A stretch of DNA of 26,393 nucleotides, from NCBI GenBank assembly GCA_937880795.1, contig CALGRQ010000315.1, positions 1-26,393 on the forward strand, written 5' to 3'. Shown piece by piece: positions 7,989 through 17,500 of this stretch. This stretch comes from an uncultured Dyadobacter sp. GTDB lineage: Bacteria > Bacteroidota > Bacteroidia > Cytophagales > Spirosomataceae. A program made the position numbers and the translations under genes. The notes beneath the pieces were generated by a model, which worked only from the letters and a program-made list of their open reading frames with translations, had not been told where the DNA came from and searched no databases. The stretch's first letter is position 1. Each line of letters begins with the position of its first letter.

Positions 7989-9083
7989 ATGGATATGCTT
8001 ATAGAAAGACGCGAATTTTTATCAACGCTTACGGTTGCCGGTGCTGCAACTTTATTCTCCGGGAATACTTTGCTGGCTTCTACAAATCCCAAAAAGGATA
8101 AATTAGGCATTGCACTGGTTGGGCTAGGCTATTATAGCCAGGATTTATTGGCACCTGCACTTCAGCAAACGCAAAATTGCTATTTGGCCGGCATTGTAAC
8201 AGGAACCCCTGAGAAAGCGGAAAAATGGAAAGCAAAATATAATATTCCAGACAAAAACGTATATAACTATCAGAACTTTGACCAAATCGCCAACAATCCG
8301 GACATTGATGTGGTATACGTAGTTTTGCCGCCATCCATGCACCGGGAGTTTGTCGTAAGGGCTGCAAAGGCAGGTAAACATGTTTTTTGCGAAAAGCCAA
8401 TGGCGCCGTCCGTTGCTGATTGCGAGGCCATGATAAAATCTTGCAGTAGTAATAAAGTTAAACTGGCCATTGGCTATCGTTGCCAGCACGATCCTAACAT
8501 CCATGCCCTGCGTCAGGTTATCAAGGATCAGAAATTCGGCAAGGTAAAAATGATCAACAGTGCCGCCGGTTATTTTGATGCAAGAACAACCCATTGGAAG
8601 CAAAGTAAAAAACTAGGTGGCGGGGCTATGGGCGATATGGGTGTATATGCCTTGCAAGGTGCGCGCCTGGCAACGGGTGAAGAGCCTATAAGCGTTATCG
8701 CACAGGCATCCACAACCCGTCCGGAGATATATAAGGAGGTAGAAGAAACAATGATGTTCATGCTGGATTTTCCAAGTGGTGCGCGTGCAGCCTGCCAAAC
8801 CAGTTTTGGTATTAACATGAACTACCTTCAGGTAAACTACGAAAAAGGTTGGTTGAAATTGGAGCCGCAGTCGGCATACAATGGTATAAAAGGTAGCATG
8901 TCGGATGGCACAATTATCAATAATCCCATTAAAAGTCAGCAAGCCAAGCAGATGGACGAGGATTGTCTGGCGATCATGAACAAAACGGACTTGATCGCAC
9001 CCGGAGAGGAAGGATTGCGGGATATTCGTGTATTGGAGGCCGTATATAAGTCCGTTGCTTCGGGGAAAAGTGTCAAGATATAA
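7989..9083 (+). CDS. Exported Gfo/Idh/MocA oxidoreductase, glucose-fructose oxidoreductase-like
   Basis: This 364-residue protein starts with a Tat-like signal (ERREFLSTLTVAGAATL, Arg7-Arg8), which fits export of a folded, cofactor-loaded enzyme as in Zymomonas glucose-fructose oxidoreductase. The Rossmann loop ALVGLGYYSQ (about 43-51), the YNYQNFDQIANNPDIDVVYVVLP stretch, EKPMA (135-139) and YRCQHDPN (163-170) all resemble that family. It likely uses tightly bound NADP(H) in the periplasm to oxidise or reduce sugars. It is divergent from rmuC and followed by its own terminator, so it appears to be a single-gene unit. It is a different subtype from the cytosolic oxidoreductase at 549-1685. 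No exact TAnnTTTG box was seen upstream. Confidence 0.88.
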   Translation: MDMLIERREFLSTLTVAGAATLFSGNTLLASTNPKKDKLGIALVGLGYYSQDLLAPALQQTQNCYLAGIVTGTPEKAEKWKAKYNIPDKNVYNYQNFDQIANNPDIDVVYVVLPPSMHREFVVRAAKAGKHVFCEKPMAPSVADCEAMIKSCSSNKVKLAIGYRCQHDPNIHALRQVIKDQKFGKVKMINSAAGYFDARTTHWKQSKKLGGGAMGDMGVYALQGARLATGEEPISVIAQASTTRPEIYKEVEETMMFMLDFPSGARAACQTSFGINMNYLQVNYEKGWLKLEPQSAYNGIKGSMSDGTIINNPIKSQQAKQMDEDCLAIMNKTDLIAPGEEGLRDIRVLEAVYKSVASGKSVKI

Positions 9084-9139
9084 GGTCATCAAATAAGAGT
9101 TCTAGGTAGTTTGCAGCCCATTAGGGGTGAATAGGAGTT

Positions 9140-9185
9140 AAGGTCTGGCATAAGTTTGGCTTACAAATGGATGTCAGACCTTTTT
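9140..9185 (+). terminator. Rho-independent terminator after the exported oxidoreductase
   Basis: GGTCTGGCAT (9142-9151) pairs with ATGTCAGACC (9171-9180), with one G-T pair and a 19-base loop. The flanking AA/TT extends the stem, and five T follow at 9181-9185. It separates the oxidoreductase from the FAD-protein gene. Confidence 0.8.
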
Positions 9186-9219
9186 ATTGTCCATTCTAAT
9201 CCCTATCACATTGACGAAC

Positions 9220-10968
9220 ATGCCAAATCAAGACAGTAAGTTTCGTATAGCCCTGCTGGGTGGCGGGCCAAGTAGTTTATTTGTATTGAAAAAGCTTCTG
9301 GGTACCAAAACCCACATAGAAGTGGATATTTTTGAACGGAACAAGGAAATCGGACCCGGGATGCCTTACAGTGAGGATGGAGCCAATTTAGAACATGTCA
9401 CCAATGTTTCCGATAACGAAATACCTAAAATTGCTCGATCCATCGCATCCTATGTAGGCCATGTGACGGATAAGAAACGAGCCTTATATGGCGTTAATGA
9501 GGATAATTTTTCTCGTTTCAAGGTGCTACCCCGATTATTCTTTGGACAGTATCTTTCCGACCAATTTAAACTTTTACAGAAAAAGGCGCAAAAAACAGGT
9601 ATTACGGTTCGCACGCATACGGGTCTGCAAGTAACGGATGTTGTGGACCGCCCAGAGGACTCAACCGTTGAGGTCCTACTGGAAGATGGGCGTGCTTTTA
9701 CATTCCATGCAGTGGTTATTTGTACTGGGCACAACTGGGTGAAAACGTACGAAGATAAAATTCCTGGCTTTTATGATTCTCCGTACCCTCCTTCCAAGTT
9801 AGAACTGCCAATCAACCATGCGGTGGCGCTGAAAGGATCGTCGCTGACGGCCATCGATGCGATACGCACCCTGGCACGCGCCAACGGGAAGTTTGTTAAA
9901 AAGGAGGATGAAAAACTCGTTTTTATTCCTGCGAAAGGGAGTGAAAAATTTAAAATCGTCATGCATTCTCGCAATGGACTGCTGCCTGCTGTTCGTTTTC
10001 ATTTACGTCAGCCCAGGCTATCTAAAGAGTCTTTGCTTAGTAAACGTCAAATAGACAACAATAAAAAGAAAAATGGTGGATTCTTGTCATTAGATTATGT
10101 TTTTGAAGAGAATTTCAAGAAAGGATTTAAGGATTCGGATGCCAAATTTTACAAGCGTATCAAGGATATGTCTCTGGAAGATTTTGTAGACGAAATGATG
10201 AGCATGCGTCAGGACAAAGATCCTTTTCAGTTGTTTAGAGAGGAATACGCAGAGGCAGAGCGGTCCATAGAAAATGAAAAGTCCATTTTTTGGAAGGAGA
10301 TGCTGGCTGAATTAAGTTTTATCATCAATTACCCGGCGAAGTATTTTTCGGCTGAGGACATGATGCGTTTGAAGCAGGTCTTAATGCCTTTGATGTCATT
10401 GGTGATCGCTTTTGCACCGCAAAAATCCTGCGAAGAGCTCTTTGCTCTCCATGATGCCGGTAGGTTAGATATAATCTCAGTAGGTTCCGACAGTGAAATA
10501 ATTCCGCATCCGGAGGGAGGCGTCTATTTCAAATATGTGGATGAGCAGGGGAAAAATCACAAAAAGCGGTTTCATACATATGTGGATTGCGCCGGCCAAC
10601 GAGCGTTGTCGGTCCAGGATTTGCCTTTTCCAAGTTTATTGAAGAAGCGGGTGGTGAGCCAAGCTACTCTAAAGTTTAAGTCGATGGAAGCGGGAAGAAA
10701 CCTCCTGGAAGAAGGGGATGATCAAGTGATTCAAAATTCGGCAGGAGATTATTTCTATATCGTTCCGGGAATCGCAATCAACGACCATTTTCAAATTGTG
10801 AATGAGTACGGTATGTCCAATGATCGACTATATATCATGGCCGTTCCTTACATTTCGGGCTATAATCCGGATTATTCCGGGCTTGATTTTAGTGAACAGG
10901 CAGCCAATCAAATCGTTGAAAAAATGGACGAGGTACTGGGTCAACAAGAACTTCAAGCAAGTGTGTAA
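9220..10968 (+). CDS. FAD/NAD(P)-binding protein (PF13454-like)
   Basis: The ATG gives 582 residues; an upstream TTG at 9187 overlaps the terminator region and is disfavoured. Near the N-terminus is a dinucleotide-binding loop, FRIALLGGGPSSLFVLKKLL, followed by an acidic second strand (VDIFERNKEIGPGMPY). An ATG-like strand, FHAVVICTGHNW, closes the FAD fold. This layout fits the FAD-NAD(P)-binding family that includes HI0933-like and amine-hydroxylase-like flavoproteins. The middle (about 270-370) is Lys/Glu-rich and helical. It has no signal peptide, so it is cytosolic. The reaction is unknown. The MOSC gene starts 35 bases downstream on the same strand, so the two may be co-transcribed. Confidence 0.8.
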   Translation: MPNQDSKFRIALLGGGPSSLFVLKKLLGTKTHIEVDIFERNKEIGPGMPYSEDGANLEHVTNVSDNEIPKIARSIASYVGHVTDKKRALYGVNEDNFSRFKVLPRLFFGQYLSDQFKLLQKKAQKTGITVRTHTGLQVTDVVDRPEDSTVEVLLEDGRAFTFHAVVICTGHNWVKTYEDKIPGFYDSPYPPSKLELPINHAVALKGSSLTAIDAIRTLARANGKFVKKEDEKLVFIPAKGSEKFKIVMHSRNGLLPAVRFHLRQPRLSKESLLSKRQIDNNKKKNGGFLSLDYVFEENFKKGFKDSDAKFYKRIKDMSLEDFVDEMMSMRQDKDPFQLFREEYAEAERSIENEKSIFWKEMLAELSFIINYPAKYFSAEDMMRLKQVLMPLMSLVIAFAPQKSCEELFALHDAGRLDIISVGSDSEIIPHPEGGVYFKYVDEQGKNHKKRFHTYVDCAGQRALSVQDLPFPSLLKKRVVSQATLKFKSMEAGRNLLEEGDDQVIQNSAGDYFYIVPGIAINDHFQIVNEYGMSNDRLYIMAVPYISGYNPDYSGLDFSEQAANQIVEKMDEVLGQQELQASV

Positions 10969-11003
10969 ATGTTAAAAATAGGGCGTTGGTAAAACCATAT
11001 GGC

Positions 11004-11804
11004 ATGATGTATTTATCCCAAATTTGGATATATCCCGTAAAATCAATGAGCGGTATCAGCGTATATGAAGCTGAGGTTAGGGAGCGTGGTTTAAATGGGG
11101 ATCGTTTTGCCATGGTGGTGGACGAAACGGGAAAGTTTATTACTCAGCGAGAGTTCCCGGAACTAGCCCTAATCGGTACCCAGCTGATTGCTTCCGGCTT
11201 ACGTCTATATGATCGGAAAGGCCGGTGGGATGAACTAATCATAGCCATTGATTCGGAGTCACCAATACTTTCCGTTGATGTGAAAATATGGAATGACCAG
11301 GTTATGGCTCGAACGGTAGGACAGGAAGCCGATGACTGGCTGAGCCGGTGTCTTGGAAAATCAGTTAGACTGGTTATCATGAACGATACATCACCGCGTA
11401 TTCTAAAATTAGCGGATCAGGGACACCATATAGAAGTAAGTTTTGCAGATGAATTTCCCTATTTACTAACCAGTATGGCATCTCTCGAATCACTGAACCG
11501 TAAACTAGCTGCACCGGTAGATATGCGACATTTTCGTCCTAATTTGGTTATAGCGGGTAGCAGCGCATTTGAGGAAGATTCCTGGAAAATGATTCAAATA
11601 GGTACTATACGATTTAAAATTTGTAAGCCTTGCGAACGCTGTATGGTCGTTAATGTAGATCCCGATGAAGGAGTCCGAAAAAGAGAACCGCTTAAAACTT
11701 TGGCGTCATTTAGGAAACGAAGTGGTGGAATTCTGTTTGGACAGGATTTGGTGGCGTTGGAGTCAGGTGTGATTAGAGTGGGAGAGGAGGTAGTACTATT
11801 ATAG
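11004..11804 (+). CDS. MOSC domain protein, YcbX/mARC-like
   Basis: The protein has about 266 residues; start at 11004 or 11007, since the TTG at 10986 adds residues before the conserved beginning. It opens with the N-terminal beta-barrel motif LSQIWIYPVKSM. The MOSC domain carries CKPCERCMVVNVDPDEG with Cys207, Cys210 and Cys213; Cys213 in the RC-x-x-x-x-x-DP context matches the molybdenum-cofactor ligand of mARC and YcbX. EPLKTLASFRKRSGGILFGQDL is the usual end. It lacks the C-terminal 2Fe-2S ferredoxin domain of Escherichia coli YcbX, so it would need an external electron donor. Likely role: reduction of N-hydroxylated compounds or sulfur transfer. It follows the flavoprotein closely. Confidence 0.88.
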   Translation: MMYLSQIWIYPVKSMSGISVYEAEVRERGLNGDRFAMVVDETGKFITQREFPELALIGTQLIASGLRLYDRKGRWDELIIAIDSESPILSVDVKIWNDQVMARTVGQEADDWLSRCLGKSVRLVIMNDTSPRILKLADQGHHIEVSFADEFPYLLTSMASLESLNRKLAAPVDMRHFRPNLVIAGSSAFEEDSWKMIQIGTIRFKICKPCERCMVVNVDPDEGVRKREPLKTLASFRKRSGGILFGQDLVALESGVIRVGEEVVLL

Positions 11805-11823
11805 CTGCTGTACATTACAGCAG
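11805..11823 (+). other. Short stem-loop directly after the MOSC stop
   Basis: CTGCTGTA and TACAGCAG form a perfect 8-bp stem with a 3-base loop, starting at the base after the stop codon. No T run follows, so it is not a standard intrinsic terminator; it may protect the mRNA end. Confidence 0.4.
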
Positions 11824-11849
11824 AAAGGTCACTAACCAGATATGAATAT

Positions 11850-11905
11850 AAAAAATACCTAACAAAACAGCGGCAGTCGTATGGTCCAACTGGTTTGTTA
11901 GGTAT
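11850..11905 (-). terminator. Terminator of the susCD operon
   Basis: A perfect 12-bp inverted repeat (ATACCTAACAAA at 11855-11866, TTTGTTAGGTAT at 11894-11905, 27-base loop) is followed on the minus strand by six T (complement of 11855-11850). It lies 33 bases after the deacetylase stop. In the other direction a weaker TATTTT follows after three G, so it may also stop MOSC transcription. Confidence 0.8.
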
Positions 11906-11938
11906 GGGTATTTTAGATGGTGTTGTGCGTCAACAACC

Positions 11939-13165
11939 TTATTTTACAGGCACGAGCTTTAACACACGTAAATCAAGTAATCCGTTGTTCTCACGTTTTG
12001 AATTCGACCCAAAAGTAAGTTTTTGGCGGCCAGCTTTGAGTTGTATATGACCCAGGGATTTGGTCTTGAAAGTTTCCCACGAACCCGACTTGTCAATGGT
12101 TCCATTCAATTTTGCACCAGCAGATTCGATCACAAAAGTATTTCCAGCCGTTTTATCGTCCACCGACCATTCCATTTGCACTTCATACTTACCCGATTTT
12201 GGTACCTCCATTTCCCATTCAACGCGGTCGTTGGCAGTAAACCAACCGAATGCTTTCCACTCCGGCATATAGGCAATTTTGGGTCCAATGCCTTTACCCT
12301 TTTCAGCAGTGAGGAGTAGTTCATTACGGCTGTTGGCGGTCACCATTTCCGGAATATTCATGCTGTCTCGCGCAGCTTTTACGTAGGCTGCAATTTCGCC
12401 TATGGGCGCTATCCACACCCCGTTGGCTGGGTCTTTGGCATATTCACATATTTTACGCAGAACGTCTAAACGGGTGGTTTGAGGGCCTGATGCAGCGGTT
12501 TCATGTCCGGCTAACACCAGCCATTGTCCACCTTTTTTTGCGTCCTCAATCGTGCCAAGAATCTGTTCAAAACTTTTGCCGTCGGTTTCCATACCGGTCA
12601 ATACGGCCATGTCGCAATAGGTGGGATCTACCGGCGCCTCATCCAACCAGGTACGCCCGGCAACAAAAAGGTCAGAAATTACAGGTACAAAGCTTTGGGT
12701 GTTTTTCCCTCGTCCGATAAAAGTCTGCCCGCACGGATACGCATAGGTGGTGGGCGTAACACCCAACATATCTTTGATCTGACGGTTTGTTTCAATCAGT
12801 TCGGCACGCATCTTTTCAAGGGTATAGTCTTCTAGGGGATTTTTTCTGGCCCATACGAAATTTCCGCTACAGGCGTGGTTCAGTGAATGATTTCCCATCT
12901 CATGACCCTTAGCTACTGCCTTTTTCCAGCCTTCAAGACGCCTTTTTGCGTTTTCGGGGACGAGATAAAAAGTAGCTTTTACATCATATTCATCCAAGAG
13001 GGCGGTGCCACCCTCCACATTGCTGTTGCGGGCATCATCAAAACTTAAACTGATGGCCATTTTTTTTCCGTTGGGCCAAGTAAACGGTCGCTTTTGTGCG
13101 ATTACATCTTGTGACAAACTACCCAATAAAAGTGGTAGTGCAACAAGACCGATAAAATGCTTCAT
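11939..13165 (-). CDS. Secreted polysaccharide deacetylase (NodB domain) with C-terminal CBM-like domain
   Basis: This 408-residue protein begins with a signal peptide (cleavage likely after VIA, before QKRPF). The NodB fold follows: motif 1 SFDDA (D43, D44), motif 2 HEMGNHSLNH with metal-ligand-type H93 and H97, motif 3 TYAYPCG (141-146) and a late LVLAGHE (H221). Residues about 300-406 form a beta-rich domain (WFTANDRVEWEMEVPKSGKY, then GSWETFKT and LKAGRQKLTFG) like CBM6/35-type modules appended to Bacteroidota glycan enzymes. It would hydrolyse N- or O-acetyl groups on a glycan using a divalent metal. It is the last gene of the susC operon, 38 bases after the ceramidase-like gene. Confidence 0.9.
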   Translation of the reverse strand: MKHFIGLVALPLLLGSLSQDVIAQKRPFTWPNGKKMAISLSFDDARNSNVEGGTALLDEYDVKATFYLVPENAKRRLEGWKKAVAKGHEMGNHSLNHACSGNFVWARKNPLEDYTLEKMRAELIETNRQIKDMLGVTPTTYAYPCGQTFIGRGKNTQSFVPVISDLFVAGRTWLDEAPVDPTYCDMAVLTGMETDGKSFEQILGTIEDAKKGGQWLVLAGHETAASGPQTTRLDVLRKICEYAKDPANGVWIAPIGEIAAYVKAARDSMNIPEMVTANSRNELLLTAEKGKGIGPKIAYMPEWKAFGWFTANDRVEWEMEVPKSGKYEVQMEWSVDDKTAGNTFVIESAGAKLNGTIDKSGSWETFKTKSLGHIQLKAGRQKLTFGSNSKRENNGLLDLRVLKLVPVK

Positions 13166-13203
13166 AGTATAGATTTAGGATGTTTCTTATGGAAAGCAAT
13201 AAT

Positions 13204-14517
13204 TTAGTGTCCGCTACGCATGTCACCTTGTAAATAATTTGTAACCGCCTCGGTCAACGTTTTGGCGGCACCGGGAGCATACGGCGTCACAGTTGGTTCA
13301 TAACCTCCATATTTCAGTTCTTCCTCAGCAAGCAGATATCCCAACCAGCCATTGGTATAGCCGAAGTAGAAGGTATACGGAAATGGGGAGCGATCACGCA
13401 CTTCGTTGGAAATTTCACAAAATAATTCCAACGGAGCACTCCATATCGCCACATCATCGTTGATTTTCAAAAAGCGAATGGGTAGCTTCACCAGGTTTTG
13501 GCCGGCTTTCGTAGTGCGCGTATAGTTGCCCAGGTCAGCGGGCCAGCCCAGTCCTTCTTTTCTGGGTATTTCAACAATGGTACCTGACGATTTAAGGTTT
13601 ACGATATTCGTGGCCGGGCCCATTTTTTTACTGGCATCAATGATTTTTTCTCCCAGCATGGCCTTAAATTGATTGAGGCGTCCGGCACCCGGACTTGGAT
13701 ACACGCTGTATATCGGAGCAATGTTACCCGCTGCACCATTGATATACAGCATAGGCGCCCCTGTTTTTTCTTCGACATACTCCGAAACAATGCCCGGGCC
13801 GTCTCCACTGATTAAAAGGTTTTCACCGCTCATTACGGTGCCATGCATGGCATAGTTGGCGATGAGTGCTAACAGGCTACCATCTGCTTTTTCCAGGCGC
13901 ATCATCCCAATTTTTCGATCCACTGGACCATCCGGATTCATACCCAATCCGGTTTTGCCGTCTATACCACGGGCCCGGCGGTTGATATTGGCATTGGAAT
14001 GTCCCCAACCCATTCCCAATTTGGCAGGGGCCAGGTTTTTTTTCGCATCACGAATCCCATCAATAATTTTTTGCTCGACCAAATCGGTATAAACGGCATC
14101 AAACTCATGCTTGTATCGGTCACCCAGGAAAACGGAGGGTAAGCCCGCTGGGCCAACTTCCGGTGCGGAGTGCGTATGTGTTGCGGACCACCATACGTTC
14201 ATAGGATTGATGCCCAATTGCTTTTGCAGCTTGGTGGTAAGCTTATCATACTGAGAAGGAGAGATCAGGCATATATCCGTAGAAATAATGTAGAACTGAG
14301 ACTTTCCGTCATCCATAGCCACAATCCGGTGATATATTTTGTCATGCACCCCGGTGGATTTTCTAGCCTGGTAGCCCAGCAATTGTTGCGGATTATCAGG
14401 GGTAATGTCCAGCTTTACCACAGAAGCTTTGAAATTTTGAGCGTGGGCTAAGGCAGGGGTGAGCATGGGTGCCAATATCAGGCAAAAGAGACGAATTCGG
14501 TTTTTAAGGTTTAACAT
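13204..14517 (-). CDS. Neutral/alkaline ceramidase-like exported protein, catalytic serine replaced
   Basis: This 437-residue protein has a signal peptide (cleavage likely after ALAHA, before QNFKA). It resembles the N-terminal domain of neutral ceramidases (PF04734): VVKLDITP start, SATHTHSAP (H114/H116), NYAMHGTVM then LISGD (H225), ELFCEIS (E364/E368) and GYTNGWLGYL (Y387/Y394). These match the positions where ceramidases hold zinc. The loop that reads GDVSP in ceramidases, with the nucleophilic Ser, here reads GNIAP (A267). The usual C-terminal Ig-like domain of true ceramidases (about 650-700 residues in total) is absent. It is therefore better called a ceramidase-like metal hydrolase of unknown substrate. 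It starts 9 bases after the haem-protein stop, so it is tightly coupled in the operon. Confidence 0.82.
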   Translation of the reverse strand: MLNLKNRIRLFCLILAPMLTPALAHAQNFKASVVKLDITPDNPQQLLGYQARKSTGVHDKIYHRIVAMDDGKSQFYIISTDICLISPSQYDKLTTKLQKQLGINPMNVWWSATHTHSAPEVGPAGLPSVFLGDRYKHEFDAVYTDLVEQKIIDGIRDAKKNLAPAKLGMGWGHSNANINRRARGIDGKTGLGMNPDGPVDRKIGMMRLEKADGSLLALIANYAMHGTVMSGENLLISGDGPGIVSEYVEEKTGAPMLYINGAAGNIAPIYSVYPSPGAGRLNQFKAMLGEKIIDASKKMGPATNIVNLKSSGTIVEIPRKEGLGWPADLGNYTRTTKAGQNLVKLPIRFLKINDDVAIWSAPLELFCEISNEVRDRSPFPYTFYFGYTNGWLGYLLAEEELKYGGYEPTVTPYAPGAAKTLTEAVTNYLQGDMRSGH

Positions 14518-14526
14518 AGTCAGGTT

Positions 14527-17500
14527 TTATTTCGGTTGTTTGATATACGCCAGCAAATCCGCCATGGCTTGCTGGTCAATTTCTGCCTCCAGTCCGGCGG
14601 GCATACTAGACATGCCCAGAGCTTTCAGCGATTTAATGTCTTTACGAGCAATGACATTCTTGGCACCACCATAGTTGCTAACGGTAATCGCAGTGGGGGT
14701 TTCTGCCGATATTAGTCCTTGTGCAGTTTCGCCCGACTTCAATTCGATCAACCAAATGTCATAACCGTCCGCAATGGAAAGATTAGGATCCAGGATGTCT
14801 CCCACAATGGACTCAGGTCTGCGGTTGCGTATCGTTCCTAAATCGGGTCCAAACGCAACTCCTTCCGAACCACCAATTTGATGACAAACGGAGCAGTTTT
14901 TCTGATATACCAGTTTCCCGGCCGAGGCATTTCCTGTTCGTGACAACGCATCGTTATACTTTTTGATGACGGCGCCGCGGGCATCATCCTTTTTAGTCAG
15001 CAAAGCACGAGACCTGTTTCGGAGTGCTTCGTTGGCCTGGGCCATAAGCCCAACGCTGCGTGGCCATCCTATGGTTTCCTGATGTATTTTTCCAGATTCT
15101 AAACCATCCAATAAAAGTTTGATACGCTTTTCGTTGGCCATGAAGGTATTCACTGCTGCATCTCTCAGTTCTGGCGTGAGCGAGGCCCATTGTTCCAAAA
15201 GGAAGTGGCTCACGGTCTCATCAGGAATCGCACTCAAGGTTCTCAATGCCGTTAGTTGAATGGCTTTGGGTTCTGTTGGGGTAATGAGTTTTTTTAGAAT
15301 TTGCTCATATTTTGCCGGATTGTCCAAAGCCAGAAATTGTATGGCATCTGTTCTTTTATCGGTAGGGGCCGCGCTATTGGCAGCCAACTTTGCCGATTGT
15401 TGCATGGCTAATTGGGAGGCTGCATTTTGCGGTAGACCTGTTTTTTTGAGCAGTTTTAAACTTGATTCGCGAAGGGATGCTGAGCTATTGCTACGGGCGG
15501 CAGTAAGGAGCATATTTTTCATGTCGTTTAGCGCAGCCGGGTCATTGGGTTTCTTTAAACTTTGGGCCAATCCCTGCAATACCGCAGGAGCCCAAGTCGC
15601 TTGGTTTTTTGATCCAGTAGCCGATAATGCATTTTTAACCAGCTTTTTAATGGCGATGGTATCGCCACTGGCAGCGGTCATTGTGCTTAATTTTTCCAGT
15701 AGCGATGCATAAGCAGGGACACCTGTTCTGTAATTTTTCAAAACAGCATCCATGAGTGCTCCGTCACCGGATGTAGTTGCTGTAAGTGCCGCGATTTGAA
15801 CCCAGGGGTCATTTATATCACGGAATAGTATGGATTGCCGTACCTGAGCAGCTTGCGGAGTGTTTACAAAACCTAAGGTACTTAGAAGTTGAAAACGCAC
15901 TTTTTCATTCTTGTCCATTTGCAGGGTTAATAGTTTCTGCACCAATTCAGGAGAATTTTCCAGGAACGATTCGGATAGCTTAATGGCATTTTCGCGAACA
16001 CCCGCTTCCTGATCCGACAAAGCTTTGATGATATGTTGGGTTGAAAGCTTATCCAAACCTTCCAGAGTCCAAAGCGCATGAAGTCTTCCCACAGCCGAGG
16101 TCCCGTTCACTGCCATTTTTTCCAATGCCGGAACGGCTTCGGTGGCATTTCGATCCAATAGTAATCGCTGCGCATTTTTACGCCACCATACATTGGCGTT
16201 GGCCAAATGCTTTACCAGTTCCTCATTGGAGGCATCCCCCAGTTTTAGACTGCTGGTCCAGGTTGCTTTCCCGGTACCTTTTGGGGTGATGCGGTAGATA
16301 CGTCCCTTATCCATACCATTGTATAGGGCCCCCGACTTAATGACATCGTCGGCCATCCATTCGGGGTGTTCAATGATCTGACGGTAGTAATCCACGACAT
16401 ATAGGGCACCATCAGGCCCCACATACATATTTACCGGCCTGAACCAGGAATCGGTGGAGGCTAAAAACTCTTTGTCTTTGTATACCCTTCCTGCCGTAAA
16501 ACTTGCTCCTTTATCTCTAATAATATCGGCATGAACAATATTGCTAACCGGTTCTGCTACAAAGGTTACACTGTCAAATGGGGTAGGGAATAGTCCACCC
16601 TGATAGCTCGTTATACCACATGCAGAAGTAAAGACACCCACATCGGTGAGCAATTGGTGCAGAGGGTTTTTCGTGATCGGGAAAACTTCGGAAGAATGGT
16701 CCGAAATGGTTTGTGTTACATTAGAAACCAGTAAGTTCGGATTTCGATTGAGATACCGAGAGGCGATTACCTCATGATAACCGGGGTTGGCGTTGCTTAC
16801 GAGCAGATAGCGCCCCCAGGTATCGAAGGTATGCCCGAATTGTGTATAGCTCGATAAAATTTCGAGATCCTGCTTACCTGGCTTGAAACGAACGCCTCTT
16901 CCCAAAGCGTTTTGGGGTAATCGTTTACCATTTTTTAGTTTGGGATAAAAAACTTCACCTCCGCGGTCGCCAAATTCTTCCTGAAAAACCTTAGCAGTTA
17001 CCGCCGGCTCATGCCCGAGGTATATCCAGTTATCAATTCCCAGTAACGGATTGTTGAAGTTGTGCTGTGGATTGGACATGGCAAAGCCGGTAAGTAAGGT
17101 GTCTCTAACATCCGATTTTCCATCCCCGTCAACATCTTCGAGGTATAGCACATTAGGAGGGTCCGTAACCAAAATCCCTTTTTTATAACGCATGATTCCC
17201 GTTGGAAGAATCAGTCCTTCGGCAAAAACCGTGGTTTTGTCCATTTTGCCATCTCCGTTCGTATCTGAAAGTAAGCGTACCTTGCCGGTACCGCTTTTAT
17301 CGAGAGGATATCCGTGCATCTCCACCACATACATTCGGCCATTTTCATCGATTTCCATAGCCACCGGATCGGATAGAAGCGGTTCGCTGGCCACCATTTC
17401 AATTTGAAATCCTTCGGGGAGCTGAAAAGTAGACAGGGCTTTGTCCGGGGGGATTTCACCGGTAGTTGATTTGGTTCGTAACGCTGCTCCGGTCGTCAAC

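Noticed and set aside
9187..9219. TTG start extending the FAD protein
   Set aside because: It lies immediately after the T run of the preceding terminator and adds residues before the dinucleotide-binding start.
11805..11823. Intrinsic terminator for the MOSC gene
   Set aside because: The stem is perfect but no T run follows; recorded only as a stem-loop.
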